A DNA stretch of 64,000 bases from Nymphaea colorata (Eukaryota > Streptophyta > Magnoliopsida > Nymphaeales > Nymphaeaceae): contig NC_045140.1 of assembly GCF_008831285.2 (NCBI RefSeq), forward strand, positions 25,872,131 to 25,936,130, given 5' to 3'. Both the position numbers and the translations under genes were made by a program. Below are positions 42,681 through 56,068 of the stretch, piece by piece. Positions within the stretch are counted from its first letter, which is position 1; each line of letters begins with the position of its first letter. A model generated the notes under the pieces. It searched no databases and had not been told where the DNA came from. It saw only the letters and a program-made list of their open reading frames with translations.

Positions 42681-45540
42681 TAAAAAAGAAGTGTTGTTCT
42701 TTATCAAACACCCTCTTTTCGCCTCCTTATCGCTTATATTTTTTGCCGATCAAAAGTGCAGCAGCCGATGCATGCAGGCCAATTGAGCACCAACATCAAT
42801 AACAGTAATGGGAACCACGCTGGCTAGCTACTTGCTGGGTGGAGATTGCTTTCGCAAGGTTTATATGGGATTTAGTGCTTGGTAGATAGGAGGGTGGCAC
42901 CATTGATTTACTCTAATCAACTGCAACTTGCATATTATTATTTGTAGGAAAGGAAATACAACAATAATACTGTAAAAAGGCCGGGGGAAGAAGAAACCCA
43001 AATATATGAAAATGTACACACTAATTCGTGTCTTTATCAGCAAAATGGCATGATTTTGGACAGGTAAGGTAGAACAAGAACTAGTGGACCCATGTACTCT
43101 CTAAAGTCTTAACCACAAGTGGTATCTCATCTGGACTAAGACTTATTGGTGAAGATGAAGGTCCTCTTCATGATAGAAAGTTGAAAGAAAAATAAAAACA
43201 ACAATAAAAAGGGGGTAGATATTTTCATCTTCTAATACCAGTTCACACCTTTTTCTTTTTCTTTTTTTCCTCTCACTGTTCATTACGATAGAACAAATGG
43301 CTCTCATGCCTAAGCTGGGTGATCTGGAAAATCAAAGTTACTAACAATATATATATATAATGGACCTATGTCATGTCTTTTTGAGATATATTATGCTTTC
43401 AGATGTTTTCAATAGATGGTCAATCAAGCGCTGAAGGTTGAATTTAAATATATTTAAGTTGAAGAAGGTCAAGAGTAGTGAGGGAGGTTTCCCATTGCTT
43501 GGCAGAAGGCCGAAACCTCCATCCAACCTCTCACATCATCATGGTATTCCTGTTTTCGGTACTTCGTGGTGCCGCCCCTGCTGCACTTCAATCTAATCGT
43601 CAATAACCCTCCCTCCCTCTCTTTTCTTTTTGCGGCTATAAGAGTTGACGCTCTGGAAGTTCAAAACAGTGACTGGTGGCCTATCAGCCCCTACTCAAAC
43701 CCTTGCGCCAACCCCCTTAGGGATAAAGAAGGTCAAGAGTTCAAGATCTTACCAATAAAAGCTAAAAAAATGGAGATATGCTCGCCTACATAAACCAAGC
43801 TAAAGCGAAGTTAAATGCACGCAAGGTCATCATAGTCTGTTGATATCTGAACGATATTGAAGACTCCGAGTGAATACCAAATTGACTTGGTCCCCACTTT
43901 GTATTTCTAGGCTCAGTGGAGTTGCTGGTGGTAATCTTGTTGGCGCGGTCATGTGATGAAAGTGTGACTTCTTGACCTGACATTAAGATCACTTGGTCCG
44001 TCGCATTAATGTCTCCCTGTAAATATTGTCCAAATTTTATACTTCCACGGAGCGTTTGAATGCCACCGTCGTCAGGGGCTATTTGGGATCCTGGGATTTA
44101 AAATCTTAGGAATTGTTTAGACCCCTTGTTCGAAAGATGCGTGAACTACACTGTTCCGTGACTACTCGATGTACAAAATGAAAACAAAGAATCATATATT
44201 ATGCATGTGTTTCTTGCTCAACATCGTGCTAATGCAACTTGGAAACTCCAGGGCCAATCCCATAACTTGATGCTTATGTACAGTTTCATGTTTCATCAAT
44301 ATGACAATACGATCTTTCTAATTTTTTAACAAAAATGTTTATGTCATCTAATGAACTACGCAATGGCCCACGCACTTCAATTAAATCCCTTTGTTTATAA
44401 ATTGTTTGACCTACGTGTTTGCACATTACTATATAAAATGTCCCTCAAAAATATGGTGAGTACCTTTCAATTAAGGCCGTCACCTTTTATCCTTAGACAC
44501 TAGTTCAATGAAACTAGTTAATATTTCATATTCCAACCTACCCAGTACTTGATGCATGCATTTAACAGTGGTCCGACATATAATAAGTTTTGAGTGAATG
44601 GGAAAGCCCCACCATCCGGTGTTGAAGGTTAAAACCTATATGCAACCCTTGGTCCCTTTTGCAGTGCTTGGCTTGGGGGTACTGCTGCCACCAACCACAA
44701 TCCAACTTACAATCCAACTTGCTTGTTGGTGGCTTTCCTTTCGCTGCACATTCAGTTCACAGTTCAAAGATTCGAAACGAAAATTGGCTGCCTACTAACC
44801 TTATATAGTTTGTTGCAATAACTTTTAAAGCATCAAGCCTCTAATATTGTTAGGTACAAGTGGGGAGGGTGTCTTTAAGCGCCCTTCTTTATTACCTGAC
44901 TCGACGGACTTTGTCGTTTGGTTCCCGTCTAGATCGGACCAACTTTCCCCCATGATCATGAGTTTAGTTAGATCCACTTGCGCACGAAAACGAGGTCTGG
45001 ACATGCACGACCGGTCTGCCCCATAAGCTGTTTATCATCTGAGTGCATCCCAATAGATCAAGTGGGTTTGAGCAAAGAGTCGTATTAGACCGCAACTTGG
45101 CTTGATCGACCTACACTCGTGTAAATGGTCGCATGAGCAAGCCTGACTTTTTTAACCAAGGCCCTCAAATGACCTTAAACTCTACGGGTTAGATCTAGAG
45201 TAAGGAGAAGGGGAGAGGACTTTGGCCCTTCTTCGGGGAACTTCAGCTCACTCGAAGACCAAGGTTACATGAAGTAAGGAAAATCATGGTTATCCCAAAG
45301 TAGAGATGTAAGCAGTGCAGACTCAGATCAACCGATTCAAATCAAAACGCGTGTCAAACGAATTCAATTTGATGGCTGATTCAAAAGTGCCATGTGACGT
45401 TTGGCGTGTATCGACACGAGCCAGCATGCATCAACTCTCATAACGAGTTCTAATTTATAAAACGGAAATATATAATGGCCGAAACTGCTTACCCAGGCTC
45501 ACACCGATCGATTGCTTGTATCGTCACAAAGCCATCATCT
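42681..45540. other. Gene-free stretch upstream of the PP2C gene
   Basis: No convincing coding region or transposon was found. The last few hundred bases before 45540 should contain the PP2C promoter. A short GA run sits at 45552-45565. Confidence 0.4.
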
Positions 45541-45559
45541 CGGATATTGGCATGAGAGA

Positions 45560-47721
45560 GAGAGAGTTTTTTGGTGGCAATCTTGAGAGGAAAACGGTGG
45601 GTAGAAAATGGTTCGTGGGTAGGGAAGAAAGCCAGATCGAACGATAAAAAATTCCTTTCTACCCTACTTTCTGGCTATTTTTTTTCATGTGTTTGGTTCG
45701 ATTGGTTTGTCTGGATACTCCGGCTCGGACTTTTAATTCCTCTTTCTCTCTCTGTGTGGCTGGTGAGACCCTTGTTTCTTGATTGATGGGGAGATGGGTC
45801 TCCATTCCTCTCCTTGGTGGCTGAATCTTGCATCTTGCTTTCGTTCGCTTTCAGGGAGGAACCCGTCTCTTCTTCCTTCTTCTTCCAGTTTTTTCTCTTC
45901 ATGTGTAGATCACTCTGTAAGTGATACAGTTGGCACTAAACTCCCATCTCCTCCTTTCCCCCGTCTCTGTTTTTCTTTGAGGGGTTTTGGTTCGGTCTAG
46001 TTTCTTATTTGGTTGTCGTTTCTGCTGCGGGTTTTTGGTCGTTTCCATCTGTTTGGTTTCTTGTTTCGTTTTTCTTCAATGGATCTTGAATTTCTCCTAT
46101 TTTTTCTTTTAATGATGGATTGGCGCTACAATTAGGTTTTTTAAAGTTCTCGCGACGTTGGCTTTAGCTGTGATTGGAGAAAGGAAATCCTGGTAGCGCG
46201 CGATCGTCTGCGTCATGGGTTTCCTTTAATTTGTTGTTTTTCTCTTTCTTGACTTTTGCGGTAGCTTCTTGGTTTCTCTTTCATATTGAATTGGAATTAA
46301 GATGATCTTCGTAATGAGTTGGAGGTCCATGTTCATAGTGTTCTAATTCCATTTGCAATTGGACATGGAGTCTTTGTTTTCCTTTCCTCAAGAAAGGTGG
46401 TTGGTTGGGTAAGAAGCTTCTCGAAGAGCTTGGATAAGGAGGGGTTATGTACCCAGGTGTTGGTCATGCTGATCGTTTGTCTACTCGGCGTTTTTTCTCT
46501 TTTCCTTTTCCTACTGAAATCATTTAAAGACAATGTCATCTGGTCGTCACGTGTCTTTTTATTCGAGAATTCATCTTGATCCGTCTTTAATGGTGCTTGT
46601 TTATTGATATCAGACCACAAAGACTTGTTATTCTGAAACGTTTGTATGCGAAGTAAATGTCATGGTCTGCAACTTCCAAAGCACGGCCAAAATTGGGAAA
46701 ACGTAACTGAAGAGATCTTTAATCCATGGTTCTAATATTTTAACGAGTGTTCTAACTTTCATGTCCCAATGAAAGGAGAAACGGATCCCTATAGTTGTTA
46801 ATGTCTTCTGGAAATTCATCGTCGCGTGGGTTTCATTAACTAAAGAAATCGGCCGTGGGCAGGTAAACATCTATCTGCATTTATTAAGGTTACTTAACTA
46901 GTTGTCAGAAACGAGCAAAACTTCAATCCTATAAAACTGGCCAGTTCTGGGAGCATCCTTAGGCCATCTCTTTGCAAGTGTTCTGGATAAATGTTTGCCA
47001 TGCGCTAAAGGTGGATAAATTATGCGCCTCTTTTGACAATTGAACAATTTATTGAACTCTTTTTATGAGAATGAAAATAGTCGTCAACTTTTCTAACTGG
47101 AATTATATCCTTTTAAAATTTTTGAGATGGACTTGACTTGCCGAGGAAATTAAATCTCTAGGAATTCATTTTAAGTTTGAGCAAGCTATGTTGTTAATGA
47201 TTGATTTTTCATGTTCTTTTCTAGAAGTTTTCATGTGCTAACGTGCTACAAATGTTTCTAAGCCAGCACATATTTTTTCAGTAAAAGAATTTTACTAAGC
47301 TTTAGTGGAGTTGGTTTTGTTTGCTTAAGGACAGGGGAATGCAACTTCTAGATCAAAGGAAGATTATGGTGTCGGTTTCCTGATTATCCTTTGTAATGTC
47401 ATGATATATTTTCCATCTCTTGCCTATAACGGCACTTGGAGTTAGGTGCATGATAATTTATGATTTTGCTAAGGTTTTCATTTTTGTGTTCACTATGAGT
47501 TTGACTCTCACTGTGAATTACCTTAAGTAGCTGTTTGTTGATCATTTTCGCCTTTTCGGCACTTTGTCCTGTCCATATCTTGATTTATCCTTTTCATGTC
47601 TCCTGTGCATCTGAATTTTCCTGATATACAAATTTTTAAGATTTTTTCTTTAATGAATTTCAGGACTAAATTTGCTTTTCAAGTTGACTGAAAAATCTTG
47701 GGCTGCATTTATCCGTTGAAG
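45560..47721 (+). promoter_or_regulatory. PP2C 5' UTR with a probable leader intron
   Basis: A C/T-rich stretch with TCTCCATTCCTCTCCTTGG (about 45790) looks like a plant leader exon. A perfect donor, CTCT|GTAAGT, is at 45917, and a good acceptor, TGAATTTCAG, ends at 47663, leaving 58 bp of UTR before the start codon at 47722. The donor choice is inferred; others in 45850-46200 are possible. The 1.75-kb interior is T-rich, as introns are, and lacks coding features. Confidence 0.55.
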
Positions 47722-50700
47722 ATGGGGATATATCTCAGCACCCCAAAAACAGAAAAGTTTTCTGAAGATGGCGAGAATGATAGAGTTAAATTTGGGCTAT
47801 CCTCTATGCAAGGATGGCGTGCAACTATGGAAGATGCTGTAAGTGGTCTTTTGTAACCTGTCATGCTATTATTTATGCAGGCAGTCATTGTCGCTGTTGT
47901 GCAGTTACAATGGCAGCAGACAGTTTACATCATATGATTTGTCAGAGATATGTGTTAGCTTTCTTTTGTAACGTTAAAACTAGCATACTGTTCTAGAACT
48001 ATACAAATGATTATGTGTGTGTTCAGATCCATGGACAAAATGTCATGTATCTAGTTGTTCTTGCTGGTCTTTGATTGTTGTTACATACTTTTTCTATTTT
48101 AATGTTGTTGATCTCATTCATTTCCTTCTTATTCCATGTGTTGTAGCATGCTGCTATTCCAGATCTTGACAGTTGCACTTCATTCTTTGGGGTTTATGAT
48201 GGCCATGGAGGTATGTGATTTTGGCCATGTTTTGAACTTTTTTTAAATCAAGTAAGTGGTAAATTGATACTTGAACCATTAGAACTGTCTAAAGCGAACT
48301 AAAATGTGTGGCTACCCTAACTGATTTACGTTCTTATGTGCAAATCATATCTTGCTTCTTACACCTGTTGTTTTATCTATGATATCTTGTGTTCTACCTG
48401 CATTTTGTTGAATACTATTTTCTTTCTCCATGTCCCTACATGTCAGTTGCACTAAATTTTCATCCAAGTCACCTACTGGTTGATGTGTTTTTCCTCTTAC
48501 AACTGCTTTGCATTTTGCTGGTTGGCATGCTTTTGTGAAAAATATGAGCATCTTCATCTGGTATGCCTTTTGCAGATGCAAATAGTCAGTCCTTGGGTTT
48601 GAGTTATGCAGGCTATTTAGCTCTGTGCACCCGTTTCATATATCTAATTTCAAGGACACCTGTGCAGGGAAGGTGGTTGCGAAATTCTGTGCAAAGTTTC
48701 TGCACACACAGGTGCTTAAGAATGAAGCATCAGCTGGCAGCTTAAGTGCATCTCTTCAGAAAGCATACCTGAGGTCACTCTCATTCTTTCTTCAACTGTT
48801 TTGGACTCTTTAGGTTGATTAAGAAGTCACCATGTAACATGTTCAGCATATGTCTTCTAGGTTTACCAGAACCATCAGAATCATGCTTGCTTCATAATCA
48901 GGCCTTCAGATGCATGAATATTTGCATTTTTATCTAGAAGTGCATTTGTGTCCCTTCCATTGACAAGGCTTGTGAAATGCTTATGTTCACTCTTCATGTT
49001 TCACTTGCTTGGGTGCATGTTATCAACAAAGTTAATCTGCTTTTTGTTACTTGTGGCTTCAATCTTTTCTTCTCCTTAGACTATTATTAGCTTGGAATTT
49101 TGTCTTCTCGGCAACATTGATACAAGCTTTTGTCACATTGTCCACAACATTCTAGGTGTTACCTTTTGTGCGATTGAGCTGCTGGGTAGTTGCTTGCATC
49201 GTTTGCATGTTAGAGTACTGCAGATTTCTAGAATCAGGGTGTTATGCAGCTCTGTACATCTCTAGTTTGGGTGTCTTTTAGAAAGGTGAATCTCTCTCTC
49301 TCTCTCGCTTTCTCGCTCGCGTGCACCTTTACACTCAAAGTTTCTAGGAAAAGCACAATTCAATAACACACTTCCCATTTTTCTTTTTATTAATTTTCTT
49401 TCAGATTGGCAGACTCTCCCTCTCCCATTTCTCTTTCTAGAGCCCATTTGCTGAGATAAGCCTACCTAACATTTGTGGGTAAAGTCTCTATTTGTGGCAT
49501 TTGTTACCAGCCTTGTCCTTCTTTTCATGTCTCATTGGCTGAAGTTGCCGAGATAGAAAAAAAAACGGATCTCACTATGTTTCTGGTCTGCACAAAATTT
49601 CCAGAAACCATACATGGTGAGAATATGTCTGGAACAAAGGGTAGTTCCAAAGTGGGCACTTTGGTCTTTGTTTGCCAACCCATTCCTGGAGTAGTTCTGA
49701 AAGTGCATGGATCGATTTGCTTGAGTAACTGTTCACTCATTTTTAGGTTACAAATTCAATTTCCATGTGCTAAAGACAACTTAAATATATGAGAAAGTAT
49801 GCACATAAACTAGTGAAGATGATAATGAAAAGTCTCATGGTTCACCAGCTGGGATACATTGAAAGCCACAGATGGCAAGTATGAGCTACTGCACCTTTAA
49901 ACTTACTTGAGGAAAATAAAATGCATTTTCAGAATTTACACATCTGAGTTATATTAAAGGTGATTTTTCCTTTTACCATGTTCATGTTCTTTTTTTGTTC
50001 TGTTCTTGTCGATTGAAAATCATAGTTGTGATTGTTAACAGAATGGATGAGATGATGAAAGGGCAACGAGGATGGAGGGAGCTTTCTATTCTTGGAGATA
50101 GTTTTAATAAAATTTCTGGCATGATAGAAGGGTTAATATTTTCTCCAAGGAATTCTGAGAACAATGAGCAAGAAGATGACTGGGCATTTGAGGAGGTGAT
50201 AAATTTTCTTCCGTCTACATTTTTATTTCCGAATGGTAGCACATTTTCATTTATTCCTGTGGAACGTTTATCTATGAAAATGAATATTAATAAGGCCTAT
50301 TTGGTTCATAAATACATAAGCCTCTGCTTTCAAGTAATCTTGATCTATCTACACATTCATTCTTAAGGTTGTCTGTTTATTGTCTTATATTAGTTCCACA
50401 CTATTTAAAAATTATGTCCACTAACAATAATAAGCAATTGAAATATAGGCAGTCTACACTGCATGTCTTAATTGTAGTGTGTTCTCATTATGCATTTTGC
50501 TGTCAAAGACTCAAAGTATTGGTATGTCCATTCTGATATTTTTCTCCTTTCATTTTGTTAGTCATGTGATTTTCTCTATTCCTGTAACAAGCACACATTC
50601 CTCTCAGCTGAAAGAATAGGGGGGATATGTCATTTTCCTTATGATATTTCTAAAAATATCACTCAGTATGTGAGGGTGAGGAAACATATTGTCTAGCTAA

Positions 50701-53700
50701 AGATATTCGCAGGATGTTAATGTGATCTCATGGTATGATGATTTCTTTGTATCTCTTGTAGGGTTTTTCCCCCTTATTTACACTATGGACATGCTCCATG
50801 TTTAGTGTTTTTATTAATTTTCAAACATTCTAGTTTCCTTTTCATCTTTTATTCAGAATTTCACCAAAATATTGGTTTCTTTTTTTTTTTGTTCTTAATT
50901 TTTTCCCCTAGTTTCTTGTTCAGAACAGTGCACCTCTTTAGCCTGAAAGTGTATGATCTACTATAGTTCCAAGCTTCTTCAGGTTGAAAGGTCATTCTGC
51001 TTTCAGCATCAGCAAATTTTTTAAGTCGATCATATGTTTTAATCTTTGGAAGCCCTTGCTGTCTTGTGGGAGGAATATTGGAGACACATGGAGTTTCTAT
51101 TTGTGTTGGCACAACAGTGGTGTATTACTAAAAGAAATGGCACTTCTCAAACACATAAAAGCTTTGTTGTTTATGACATAATATATATTACAGTACGCAA
51201 TAGTCAAGTCTTCAAATTTATCTCAACATGGTTATGTTTCTGTTAGTTTTTAGGGTCCACCTGTTTCTTCTTTGACAACTCATTGTAATCTAGGGACGGC
51301 ATGCTGATTTTGCTGGACCCACATCTGGTTGCACTGCCTGTGTTGCGGTAATAAGAAACAGACAGCTGATTGTTGCCAATGCAGGTGATTCTCGTTGTGT
51401 CATTTCAAGAAAGGGTCAGGTGTGTTAAAGCCTTTCCTAACTCCTTGTCACCCTATATTCTTGCTACGTTGCTTCCTAGAGAACCATATTCTGCATTTAC
51501 TGAGGCATTTTTTTTAATCTATCACTGAAACTACAGGCATACAACTTGTCAAGAGATCACAAGCCAGACCTTGAGGTTGAAAGAGATCGCATTTTAAAGG
51601 CTGGAGGTTTCATTCATGGAGGGCGTGTAAATGGCAGTTTGAACTTAGCAAGAGCAATTGGTATTCTTTCACAAGCTCTCCATTACGTCTGTCTGTTATC
51701 CATGATGTTATTATAATTCAATGAATGAATTATGTCCACTGCAGGTGATGTGGAATTCAAGCAGAATAAATATTTACCAGCTGAGAAGCAAATTATAACT
51801 GCAAACCCCGACATAAATACTGTATGTCTAGATTGCTGATTTGCCCTTTTAAATGTCTGTCAATGTTTTCTTTAGGGAACTTGCATTCTTATCAACTGTT
51901 GAAATTATTTTTCAGTTACATTATCATGTTGAAACTGATAGTCTTCTGTTGTGTGACAGGTTGATCTTTGTGACGATGATGATTTTCTTGTGTTGGCATG
52001 TGATGGTGTTTGGTGAGTATCATCTACCCCCTCTGGAAAGTTATTTCCTCTGCTGTTCCCTTGACAACATTGTCTTATTCAATAGTCCTTAAAAAGGTAG
52101 AGACTTGTCTTGAACTGTATGAAGTTTTTCCCTTTTTGCGTGCTTGATGCTTGTTGTTTTTGTCTGCATGATTCTTTGACTGGAAAATCACCTTACTAGT
52201 TTATCGTGATTGAGACTAAAATCATTAAGGTTGAAGTCCAAGTAGATAATAAGTTAATCATATGAAATTTCAAATGGATAGTTTGGAAGAAGAAGAAGGG
52301 GGAGGGTGGGAGTGTGCACCTGTGCGGTGCTTGTAGTTTAGAGTTTCTTCCTTGCAACATGTTAGGTGTCCCATTAACTATCAAACATGTTTGCTGATTA
52401 TTATTTACCATGTTGATACTCTTGGTCTTGGTCTTTATAGGGAATTCCTGTCTTGATCTGTTTTATCATGCATCTCCAAATTCCATATGTATTGGGTAGT
52501 TCTGAGCTTTTGACAAATTGACTTGTGTACTTATGGATCCCGCTTTTTTTAGATAGTAACAGGTCCTTTATACATGCTGCAAGCTTGCAATACATGCGTT
52601 TTCCTTTTGATTAAATTGACAGCGTATTGATCTTTTGTTGTAAACATAGTGCCGACTTTGTCATATTTAGAGCAGGCTTGTCATATGACTTTTAACTTGA
52701 TGCTATCTTTCTCAAAACTAGTGCTATATCCCATTCTGGCCATGGGTGTTGATGTGCCAAAAATATGTAGTAATATGCAAAAGATACCTTGCTATCTATA
52801 AGCACAGGATTAGCTTCAGGAAGCATTATTTGCACATGAAATGTCCTAAAATGCCAAAGATATAACGTGGGAAATTTGACTTCATAATTTATGGTTGTTA
52901 TCTATTTGCCATTTATTTAAGCAGAACAATACATATATCCAGAACTGGGTGGAAATGCTATAGGCAAGAACCAGATCCCAAGTAAATAAATCAGAATATA
53001 GTGAAAAAGGTGGGCCAAAGTACACCCACCTGGCTAAGTGTTGCATTTATGGCATTCAAGTTCAATAAATCCAAGAGTTTGATTCATGGAGTATGGCTGT
53101 TGTAGTAATCTGGTAGTGACATGCCAAGCCCAACTTGCGACACAAGAAAATGAAAAGATAGTTGCAACACAAGTTCTCTAGCCATAGGCATCTCTATGAG
53201 AAACAGTCTGAACAGGACAAATTGAAGAAGACTGTGGTTGGCGCTGTTGTTTGGTTATACACAGAGGTGGATGGCTGCTGCTGTTATCAGCAATTTTAAT
53301 GAGATACAATAACCTCAAAACAAGGTCAACTGAGAGCATGACTCATATTTCATATGTTCTATTTTTTGGTTTTTCAATTTTTTTAATCATGAACTGGACT
53401 TGCACTATTTTGACACATTTAGAACTGATTTGCGAAAAATTGATCATGAATTTTTATAGGTATCAGACAATGCCTTACTGACAACCTTGGAATTCCGGGG
53501 TTTATTGAAATAGTTGAGCAGACGAAAATGATTTATTCTCTTGTTTCCAGGGATTGCATGTCAAGCCAACAGTTGGTGGATTTCATCCACGAACATATAA
53601 ATGTGGTAAGCATGGGCATTTTTTTAATGTGCAATGAATAAAGCATCATTTATTATCTTTCTAATGTCTTCGTGTATAATTTTCAGGAACCTACTCTTTC

Positions 53701-53872
53701 TGCAGTTTGTGAAAGAGTGCTTGATCGATGTTTGGCACCATCAACAGCGGGAGGTGAAGGATGCGACAACATGACAATGATTATTGTGCAATTTAAGAAA
53801 CCAATCCACCCTGCTACGGTTTCTGAGGCCTCTTCTCAGCCTGAAGAGAGCTTAAGCAATGGAAGCTCATAA
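47722..53872 (+). CDS. Protein phosphatase 2C, PP2C60/PP2C21-type
   Basis: Ten coding exons: 47722-47838, 48147-48210, 48668-48773, 50042-50195, 51294-51419, 51537-51660, 51745-51821, 51960-52012, 53551-53605 and 53687-53872. All are GT-AG with compatible phases and together encode 353 residues. The N terminus [20 protein letters not shown] and overall length match the Arabidopsis PP2C60/PP2C21 group. PPM-fold motifs are in order: MEDAH (36-40), FGVYDGHGG (53-61), AGDSR (138-142), SRDHKPD (155-161), [24 protein letters not shown] (268-275) and GCDNMT (317-322). The metal-binding aspartates in DGHGG, CDGVWD and GCDN are present, so it should be an active Mg/Mn-dependent Ser/Thr phosphatase. 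The segment between exons 3 and 5 (residues 96-110, acidic, [12 protein letters not shown]) is the variable insert of this group. MG at the start allows N-myristoylation, which is inferred. The substrate is unknown. Confidence 0.95.
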
Positions 53873-54294
53873 GTAATAGCCTCTCATTTTCTGGCTCAGC
53901 CTTTATTAAGAAGAACGCGCTCTTTCCTTTCTTAGACAATCTTTTATGACCATGTAAATACTGGATTTATAACATGAATGCATTCTAGACCCGAACATCA
54001 GAAAATTACAAGTGGAATGATTGTATAGTTTAATATCAAGATCCGTTCTTGGATTATATATAGGAAGTCTGGCAAAGAATTGTATGATGCAATTATGTTG
54101 TGTAAGGTTTTGTTTTTTTTGTTCTCTTTGGTTCAGTCTGTTGCTTTTTCTGATTTGCGGATGAAGTTGGTTAAAGTGGAATCTTTCCGAATCCTTAGTA
54201 GCATAGCTCAACTATTTGTTCGCTAGTATGATTTTGGTGTCTTTGGCACTGGTTAGAGTTTTTTTCCTCCTTTTTCTTTTCTGCCGTAATTTAC

Positions 54295-55130
54295 ATATGG
54301 TTGTCTAAGGTATGGCAGATTTATGCCTACATGTGGTTGTCTAAGGTATAGCAGAGTTTGTGTTGGTGTTTCATATTTCAAAGGGTCACTCACAAAGTTG
54401 ATCCACCATTTCTTTGGTGGTTGTTTATATAACAACCTGATCCATTCCTGGGCTCGAGCCCTTGGTTCGGCGGATCCCAACTCGTCTCTTAGTAGTTTCG
54501 ATTTCATTCTCAAAAAGCTTAGGAACCAAGACAACCATTTATGGTAATGATCTCTTTTATAAACTCTTGAAGATCCTTCACAATCTTCAGTACGAGATTA
54601 AATTTTTAGGGTATTACAATCCACCCTTTTTAAGGCACACGTATCTATGGGTGTGGGGCCTCGGGTTCGAGTGTTGAATAACCCAACCTACTTCTACGCT
54701 TGGGCCCTTGGTTCGATGGATCTCAACCCACCTCCTAGCAGTTTCGATTCCATCCTCAAAAAAGCTAGAACCAAGACAACCATTTATGGTAATCTTTCAC
54801 TTTATAAACTCTTAAATATTCTGCATAATCTTTAATACATGACTAAATTTTTGGGGTGTTATAATCCACCCCTTTAAGACACACGTATTTACGGGTGTGG
54901 GACCTCATGTTCGAGTGTTGAATCGGTTCTGATACTACTATAATAACCTGACCCACTCTTGGGCTCATGCTCTTGGTTCGGCGGATCTCAACCCACCCCC
55001 TAGTAGTTTCGATTCCATCATCAAAAAGTCTAGGATCCAGGACAACCATTTATGGTAATGACCTTCTTTATAAACTCTTGAAGATCCTTCACAATCTTGA
55101 GGCTAAATTTTTGGGTGTTACAGTCTCGAC
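54295..55130. repeat. Three tandem copies of a dispersed repeat downstream of PP2C
   Basis: Units at about 54435-54632, 54681-54874 and 54953-55126 share TTGGTTCGGCGGATC, TAGTAGTTTCGATT, AGACAACCATTTATGGTAAT, TTTATAAACTCTTGAAGATC and a TTACAATCCACCC-type end. A shorter GTGGTTGTCTAAGGTAT duplication precedes them at 54299-54350. The units are diverged, so the array is not recent. Its family was not identified. Confidence 0.8.
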
Positions 55131-55860
55131 TCTCGAGTTTCTTTCACAATTGCATAGACGTTGCATAGACGACAGCAAATGAGAGAGGTTAATCACTCTC
55201 ATGAATAATTTTGCATGAAAGATGCCGTCTTCCAAATGAAACAAAAATGAAGTGCTACCTTTGAAGAAAGGTACCCAGCAGAAGGCCTTGCACGGTAACT
55301 GTGAAATGGAAAGTTTTAATTTTCTAAATGAAGATTACGATCTGCCTTTTTAAGTCTTAACTCAAATCTTGGCTCTTTTAACTTCTTGACAAGAATTCGA
55401 CGTTTACTGATACGTGTTAAACAATAGACTCGAACCAGAGCATGTGATATGTTCATGTTCGTTGGAGAAGGTGAAACGCGCCTCCCACTCTCAAGATAGG
55501 AGAATGGAAGATATCACGATCCATTCAAAGAAATAAGAAAACTTATAGAACTTAAGTCACAAGTAAAACTTACTTGATTGAGCATCATAGAGAAGTGTCT
55601 TTCTTATCAACGACCACCCATAATGGAAGACATACGATGCAATGGCAAATATTTCTGTCAACATCCGTTGATCAACAATATACAATGTAAGATTCGTCCG
55701 AAAAGATGCAACCCTAAGAAAAGGGTTTCGTCCGAAAAGATGCACCCTATAGAAAAGGAAGCCCAACAAAAATGCCTAAGTTCAAAAATCCTTCTTTCCT
55801 TTTTACACCGAGCAATTGCACACACAGACACTAAATTTGTCGCGTTCAAGTATCTTTCCT
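55131..55860. other. Intergenic stretch before the zinc-finger gene
   Basis: A short direct repeat, TCCGAAAAGATGCA with flanking AACCCTA/CACCCTA (55697 and 55731), is the only structure noted. The promoter of the next gene should lie in the last part. Confidence 0.4.
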
Positions 55861-56068
55861 TCTAAAGTCGGCGAGCGGAGCTCCGACGGATCCGCCATAA
55901 TTCGCCTCCTAGGGCGCGTCACAATTTACGACGGTGCCCCTTTGGCGCGCTTCTGGCCTCTGAGCTTTTCCTGTGTAGGGTTTTACGTCCCTGAGTCGCT
56001 TGTTTCTCTGTCTCCCCCCTCGCCTTTCTCTCTGCGAGATCCTAGGCTCGTCTTCTGCTTCTGTGTTT